Assembly: GCA_945873695.1 (NCBI GenBank)
Contig: CAMCDX010000004.1
Coordinates: forward strand, 1 to 40,446
Length of the DNA stretch: 40,446 nt
Reading direction: 5' to 3'
Origin: an uncultured Clostridia bacterium
Lineage (GTDB): Bacteria > Bacillota > Clostridia > Oscillospirales > Oscillospiraceae
Shown here piece after piece: positions 36,502 to 40,446 of this stretch. The position numbers and the translations under genes were made by a program. Position 1 is the stretch's first letter, and each line of letters begins with the position of its first letter. The notes beneath the pieces are model-generated. The model did not search any database, had not been told where the DNA came from, and saw only the letters and a program-made list of their open reading frames with translations.

Positions 36502-39255
36502 TCAGAACTGAGGCAGCTTCGCCACCACGGCGGCGCAGCGGGGGCACAGACCGTTCTCGTCGGCCTGGGTAGAGTGCTTCCAGCAGCGGGGGCACTTGGT
36601 ACCGGCGGCGTTCTCCACGGAAGCGGCCAGCTCATTACCAACGGTGACATCCACATGGGAGACGATCAGCAGGTCGGCCAGCAGTTCGCCGTCCATCTCC
36701 GCCAGGAATGCGTCCTCGGCGGGAACGGTCAGCCGCACCTCGGCCTCCAGGGCCTTGCCGATCTTCTTCTCGGCACGGGCGGCCTCCAGCACGCTGTTGA
36801 CGGCGGTGCGGACCTCGATGATCTTGTCCCATTTGGCCATGGCGGCCTCGTCCAGCGCATAGTCGGCGAAGGGCTTGTTCATCTCGTTGAACACCACATT
36901 GCGGCCATCGTCACCGTCCCGGTGGGGCATGGCCTGCCAGATCTCGTCGCAGGTGAAAGCCAGGATGGGAGCCATGATCTTGGTCATGGTGTCCAGGATC
37001 AGGAACAGGGCGGTCTGGGCGCTGCGGCGCTTGGCGCCGTCGGTCTCGTCGCAGTACAGCCGGTCCTTGATGATATCCAGATAGAAGTTGGACATCTCCA
37101 CCACGCAGAAGTCGTTAACGGCGTGGGTGACGGCGTTGAACTCATACTCGTCGTAGGCCTTGAAGCACTTTTCGATCAGGTCGTTCAGGCGGGTGACGGC
37201 CCAGCGGTCCAGCTCCTCCATCTCAGCGGCGGGCGTCAGGGCGTTGGGATCGAAGCCGTCCAGGTTGCCCAGGCAGTACCGGGCGGTGTTGCGGAACTTC
37301 AGGTAGTTCTGGCTCAGCTGCTTGAAGATGGCATCGGAGCAGCGCATATCAGCGTGGTAATCGGCGCTGGCGGCCCACAGGCGCAGCAGATCGGCGCCGT
37401 ATTTGTCAAAGATCTCGGCGGGGTCCATGCCGTTGCCCAGGGACTTGTGCATGGCCTTGCCCTCGCCGTCCACGGTCCAGCCGTGGGTGACGCACTCCTT
37501 GAAGGGCGCGCCCTGGCCGAAGGCACCCACGGCGGTCAGCAGCGCGGACTGGAACCAGCCGCGGTACTGATCCAGGCCCTCCATATACATGGTGGCGGGC
37601 CAGAAGCCCTGATCCCGCTTCATGGCGGCAAAGTGGGTGGAGCCGGAGTCGAACCAGCCGTCCAGGGTATCGGTCTCCTTCTCGAAGCCGGTGCTGCCGC
37701 CGCAGTGGGGGCAGGTAAAGCCCTCCGGCAGGATGTCAGCGGCCTCCTTGGCGAACCAGGCGTTGGAGCCCTCCTTCTCGAACAGGGCGGAGATGGCGGC
37801 GATGGTCTCGTCGTTGCAGATGGGCTTGCCGCAATCCTTGCAGTAGACCACAGGGATAGGCAGGCCCCACTTGCGCTGACGGGAGATGCACCAGTCGGTG
37901 CGCTCCCGGATCATGGACTTCATGCGGTCGATGCCCCAGCCGGGCACCCACCGGACGTCATCGGCGGCGGCACAGGCCTCGTCCTTGAAGGACTCCACGG
38001 AGCAGAACCACTGGGGAGTGGCCCGGAAGATGATAGGGCTCTTGCAGCGCCAGCAGTGGGGATAGCTGTGGACGATGTCCTCGGAGGCGAAGAGCATGCC
38101 GCTCTCCTTCATGTCGTTCAGGATGACGGGGTTGGACTCGTCAGTGGACATGCCGGCGTACTTGCCGGCGTACTCGGTGTGGCGGCCCTGGTCGTTGACG
38201 GGCACCACCATGTCCATGCCGTAGCGCTTGCAGGTCTGGTAGTCGTCGGCGCCGAAGCCGGGGGCGGTGTGGACGCAGCCGGTACCGGAGTCCATGGTGA
38301 CGTAGTCCGCCAGCAGCAGACGGGAGGTCTTGGGCAGGAAGGGGTGGTCCGCCAGCATGTTCTCGAAGAAGGCGCCGGGATGGGTTTCCACGATCTCGTA
38401 GCTGTCATAGCCGCCGACGCGCATGACCTTGTCGGTCAGGGCCTCAGCCATGATGAACACGTCGCCGGAGGGGACCTTCACCAGGGCGTAGCTCTCGTCG
38501 GGATGCAGGGCGATGGCCAGGTTGCCGGGCAGGGTCCAGATGGTGGTGGTCCAAATGACGAAGAACAACTTGCTGTGGTCGTAATTACCCAGCTTGCCCA
38601 GGTCGTCGTGCATGGGGAACTTCACGTACACGGTGGTGCAGGGATCGTCCTGATACTCGATCTCGGCCTCAGCCAGGGCGGTCTCGTCGTGGGCGCACCA
38701 GTACACCGGCTTCAGACCCTTGTAGATATAGCCCTTCTTGTACATCTCGCCGAAGACCTTGACCTCCTCGGCCTCGAAGCCGGGGTTCATGGTGGCGTAG
38801 GGGTGCTCCCAGTCGCCCAGGACGCCCATCCGCTGGAAGCCCTCGCTCTGGACATCCATATAGTGCTTGGCGAAGTCATGGCAGGCAGAGCGGAAATCGG
38901 GGATGCTCATGGCCTTGTGGTTCAGCTTGTTCTGCTTGATGATGGCGGACTCGATGGGCATGCCGTGGTTGTCCCAGCCGGGGATATAGGGGGTGTAGTA
39001 GCCCCGCATGGCATAGGACCGGGTGATGAAGTCCTTGATGGACTTATTCAGGGCGTGGCCCATGTGGAGGCTGCCGTTGGAGAACGGAGGGCCGTCATGC
39101 AGGTTGAACAGGGGCTTGCCCTCGTTCTTCTTCAGCAGTTCGTTGTACACATCCTGCTCTTTCCAGCGCTTGAGCATCTCCGGCTCCCGCTTGGGCAGGC
39201 CCGCCCGCATGGGGAAGTCGGTCTTCGGCAGATTGATGGTCTTGTTGTAATCCAT
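36502..39255 (-). CDS. ileS: Isoleucyl-tRNA synthetase
   Basis: 917 aa from the ATG at 39255, which follows AGGAG by 8 bases; the frame extends further without a ribosome site. It is a class I synthetase: the HIGH motif appears as SLHMGH, the KMSKS motif as KAMHKSLGN, and the editing domain lies between. The C-terminus has a zinc-binding part with KCPRCWKH and CPRC. Upstream is an isoleucine T-box, with one small zinc-ribbon gene in between, so ileS expression should rise when isoleucine is scarce. Confidence 0.97.
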   Translation of the reverse strand: MDYNKTINLPKTDFPMRAGLPKREPEMLKRWKEQDVYNELLKKNEGKPLFNLHDGPPFSNGSLHMGHALNKSIKDFITRSYAMRGYYTPYIPGWDNHGMPIESAIIKQNKLNHKAMSIPDFRSACHDFAKHYMDVQSEGFQRMGVLGDWEHPYATMNPGFEAEEVKVFGEMYKKGYIYKGLKPVYWCAHDETALAEAEIEYQDDPCTTVYVKFPMHDDLGKLGNYDHSKLFFVIWTTTIWTLPGNLAIALHPDESYALVKVPSGDVFIMAEALTDKVMRVGGYDSYEIVETHPGAFFENMLADHPFLPKTSRLLLADYVTMDSGTGCVHTAPGFGADDYQTCKRYGMDMVVPVNDQGRHTEYAGKYAGMSTDESNPVILNDMKESGMLFASEDIVHSYPHCWRCKSPIIFRATPQWFCSVESFKDEACAAADDVRWVPGWGIDRMKSMIRERTDWCISRQRKWGLPIPVVYCKDCGKPICNDETIAAISALFEKEGSNAWFAKEAADILPEGFTCPHCGGSTGFEKETDTLDGWFDSGSTHFAAMKRDQGFWPATMYMEGLDQYRGWFQSALLTAVGAFGQGAPFKECVTHGWTVDGEGKAMHKSLGNGMDPAEIFDKYGADLLRLWAASADYHADMRCSDAIFKQLSQNYLKFRNTARYCLGNLDGFDPNALTPAAEMEELDRWAVTRLNDLIEKCFKAYDEYEFNAVTHAVNDFCVVEMSNFYLDIIKDRLYCDETDGAKRRSAQTALFLILDTMTKIMAPILAFTCDEIWQAMPHRDGDDGRNVVFNEMNKPFADYALDEAAMAKWDKIIEVRTAVNSVLEAARAEKKIGKALEAEVRLTVPAEDAFLAEMDGELLADLLIVSHVDVTVGNELAASVENAAGTKCPRCWKHSTQADENGLCPRCAAVVAKLPQF

Positions 39256-39296
39256 ATCTCTCGCTCCTATAAAATCAGTTTTCTGCGTCATGCTTT

Positions 39297-39509
39297 TCAA
39301 AAATTCACAATCAGTTTCCGGCATTTTCGGCAGCGCCATGCCACCGGGCGGCCCGTTTCATCCTTTGGCAGGCGGACATCGTCCGCGCCCTCCAAAAAAC
39401 CGCCGCTCAAAAGTGCTATACCTCCGGACTGGTGGGACGTCCAGATGCACGGCATACCGCAGATCAGCCACCCTTGCTCCATAGGCGCACCGCAGCCAGG
39501 GCACTCCAT
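39297..39509 (-). CDS. Small zinc-ribbon protein (PF20097/DUF6487-like)
   Basis: 70 aa from the ATG at 39509, 6 bases after AGGAGGT; the ATG at 39515 abuts that site and is too close. Two cysteine pairs, CPGC at the start and CRKC near the end, suggest a zinc ribbon. The opening CPGCGAPMEQGWL fits small DUF6487-type proteins common in Clostridia, whose function is unknown. It lies between the T-box and ileS, 41 bases before ileS, so it should share isoleucine-dependent control. Confidence 0.8.
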   Translation of the reverse strand: MECPGCGAPMEQGWLICGMPCIWTSHQSGGIALLSGGFLEGADDVRLPKDETGRPVAWRCRKCRKLIVNF

Positions 39510-39526
39510 AAGCATACCTCCTCGCA

Positions 39527-39812
39527 AAAATAAAAACGCCTTGTCTCCATCAAGAGACAAAGCGTTTGGAAAAACACTCTGCGGTACCACTCTCGGTTGC
39601 CGTGGCCTTGCGGACACGACCGCTCAGCGCCTGCGAACACAGGCCGACGGAATAACGCCCGTCACACGTCCACGCTTACTCGCGTCGTCTTTCAGCAGGA
39701 GGCTCCAAGGGGATATTCGCCCTCCGCGCCCGTCCGCCTCGCACCAAACGGCGGCTCTCTTCGCGGGAACCAAAGGGGTACTCGTCCTTATCTACGCCAA
39801 AATGTTCAATTA
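39527..39812 (-). ncRNA. T-box leader responding to isoleucine tRNA
   Basis: On the minus strand the T-box core GAGTGGTACCGCAGAGTG (39593-39576) is followed by a terminator. The upstream part has stem I features, including GGTGCGAGGCGG and a specifier region GCGAATATCCCC. The specifier codon reads as AUC (39714-39712), for isoleucine. Uncharged tRNA-Ile binding should stabilise the antiterminator and allow transcription of the zinc-ribbon gene and ileS. The 5' end is estimated from the promoter. Confidence 0.9.
39532..39568 (-). terminator. T-box-controlled terminator
   Basis: Arms AACGCTTTGTCTC and GAGACAAGGCGTT form a stem that allows a G-U pair and is followed by a T-run on the minus strand. 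It competes with the antiterminator that contains the T-box core. Confidence 0.85.
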
Positions 39813-40042
39813 CTGGATTATCATATCACGTTTTTGCTGTTTGTCAACGGGAAATTTGGCCGATTTTTCTTCTCGATTTCTCCACCACTGATACCGGTAC
39901 CGCTTCTTCGCGCACTCGTCCACACAGTGAATGAACATCTCCCAGCTGCGGAACTGCTTCCCTCCTCCTCGTGAAAGGACACCACCCGCCGCCGGGTGTC
40001 CACCCAGATACGCCACACCGGTGCCTGCTCCTGTTCCTCCAC
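39810..40042 (-). pseudogene. Frameshifted small gene upstream of the T-box
   Basis: AAGGAGGG stands before a GTG at 40042, and the frame opens VEEQEQAPVWRIWVDTRRR then VVSFHEEEG. Near 39960 the sensible reading moves to another frame: KQFRSWEMFIHCVDECAKKR then YRYQWWRN, ending at 39810. The total, 233 bases, is one short of a multiple of three, as expected for a single-base loss in the GAGGAGGAGGG run. Similar small proteins of unknown function seem familiar from this bacterial group. A sequencing error or programmed slip is also possible. The promoter of the T-box lies within its 3' end. Confidence 0.55.
39820..39847 (-). promoter_or_regulatory. Promoter of the T-box / ileS transcript
   Basis: Minus-strand TTGACA (39847-39842), 16 bp, TATGAT (39825-39820). 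It directly precedes the T-box leader. Confidence 0.7.
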
Positions 40043-40069
40043 CGAATATCCCTCCTTCCCTTCTCCATC

Positions 40070-40088
40070 TTATGCGATTTTCGCATAA
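40070..40088. promoter_or_regulatory. Inverted repeat, probable operator of the XRE gene
   Basis: TTATGCGA-TTT-TCGCATAA is a perfect repeat with 8-bp arms. It lies between the divergent XRE gene (40152) and the frameshifted gene (40042), the usual place for an XRE operator. Confidence 0.5.
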
Positions 40089-40151
40089 AAACCGAACTGA
40101 TGGTTTTGTGCGCAGTAAAATAGGACAAGCATTTTGAAAGGAGGTCTGCAT

Positions 40152-40370
40152 ATGTACCAACGGATTCGGGAGCTTCGGGAAGCACATCATCTGACAAAAA
40201 AGGCTGTTGCGGAGATCCTGCATATATCTGTTTCCACCTATGCGAACTATGAAGCCGGGAAGGTGCGCCTCCGCGCGCTTGTCATCGCACGGCTGGCAGA
40301 CCTGTATGACACCAGCGTCGACTATCTACTAGAGCGCACGGATGATCCCTCCCCCGCCCGGCACAAATAA
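40152..40370 (+). CDS. Small XRE-family regulator
   Basis: 72 aa from the ATG at 40152, 7 bases after AAAGGAGGT; an upstream in-frame ATG at 40134 precedes that site and is rejected. The helix-turn-helix covers nearly all of it: HLTKKAVAEILHISVSTYAN, then YEAGKVRLRALVIARLADLY. It ends with a short charged tail. A palindrome upstream suggests self-control. It is divergent from the frameshifted small gene and followed by a strong terminator. The regulated genes are unknown. Confidence 0.88.
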   Translation: MYQRIRELREAHHLTKKAVAEILHISVSTYANYEAGKVRLRALVIARLADLYDTSVDYLLERTDDPSPARHK

Positions 40371-40397
40371 AAAGGACGCCCTGTGGGCGTCCTTTTT
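40369..40397 (+). terminator. Strong intrinsic terminator
   Basis: Stem AAGGACGCCC with GGGCGTCCTT and loop TGT, followed by a T-run. It overlaps the stop codon of the XRE gene and leads directly into the end repeat. Confidence 0.85.
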
Positions 40398-40446
40398 CAG
40401 CTTGTCGAAAAACCACTGCTTAAAGCAACTGGGTTGCATTTTGCAG
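40398..40446 (-). repeat. 49-bp dispersed repeat, right copy
   Basis: Exact reverse complement of 6-54. As on the left, the CAGCTTGTCG end is next to a GGACGC-type terminator hairpin, so repeat plus hairpin may form one composite element. Confidence 0.85.

Noticed and set aside
36574-39891. 1105-aa open frame on the plus strand across ileS
   Set aside because: Same antisense artefact of GC-rich coding; it runs through the T-box as well.
39844-40197. 117-aa minus-strand open frame at the right end
   Set aside because: Overlaps the frameshifted gene in another frame and crosses the XRE start; no ribosome site.

Overview
The window is about 40 kb of GC-rich DNA from a Gram-positive anaerobe. 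It is most likely a gut member of the Clostridia in the Oscillospiraceae group (Flavonifractor, Lawsonibacter, Oscillibacter or Dysosmobacter type). This is inferred from the mix of DivIVA/SepF division genes, Hfq, an isoleucine T-box, AGGAGG ribosome binding sites and many hairpin-rich intergenic repeats. No ribosomal RNA, tRNA, CRISPR array or transposase was found. The two ends carry the same 49-bp sequence in opposite orientation (6-54 and 40398-40446), each next to a strong terminator. The window therefore looks like an assembly contig that stops in a dispersed repeat.

Layout. 1-3162: a plus-strand operon for phosphorylating and cleaving a small ketose (dhaL, dhaK, an LsrF-type aldolase/thiolase and a one-domain VOC protein). 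3170-8990: a minus-strand FUSC-like membrane protein, then carA and carB, with diaminopimelate epimerase fused to the C-terminus of CarB. 9185-12399: a plus-strand multi-PAS protein without a visible output domain, coupled to an AAA ATPase. 12448-17714: minus-strand lepA, then an operon XRE regulator - MBOAT acyltransferase - SGNH-like partner, with a perfect palindrome over the XRE promoter. 17810-24082: HAD phosphatase and a division/RNA cluster (divIVA, sepF, PLP homeostasis protein, HlyD-like adaptor, hfq, miaA, flavodoxin-fold reductase). 24267-33356: a mismatch-repair and tRNA-modification cluster (mutL, AEC transporter, a small membrane protein, CPBP protease, mutS, miaB), interrupted between mutS and miaB by a small divergent XRE/unknown-gene cassette. 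33489-39812: an HPr-like protein lacking histidine, rluA-family synthase, lspA, an acyltransferase-3 protein, and ileS with a small zinc-ribbon gene under an isoleucine T-box. 39810-40446: a frameshifted small gene, a divergent XRE regulator, and the end repeat.

The most unusual signals are these. (1) Two independent short hairpin-rich insertions, one at the start of lepA and one at the end of hfq. Each is flanked by a long direct duplication of the gene end (53 bp and 67 bp), so the host gene stays intact and a truncated copy is left on the far side. They look like a non-autonomous mobile element with long target duplications, and the elements supply new gene ends (an RBS for lepA, the last codons of hfq). 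(2) A CarB-DapF fusion joining pyrimidine/arginine and lysine/peptidoglycan precursor enzymes. (3) The DhaKL-LsrF-VOC operon, which resembles a rebuilt autoinducer-2-like phosphoketose pathway. Functions are assigned by reading motifs by eye; no database search was run.
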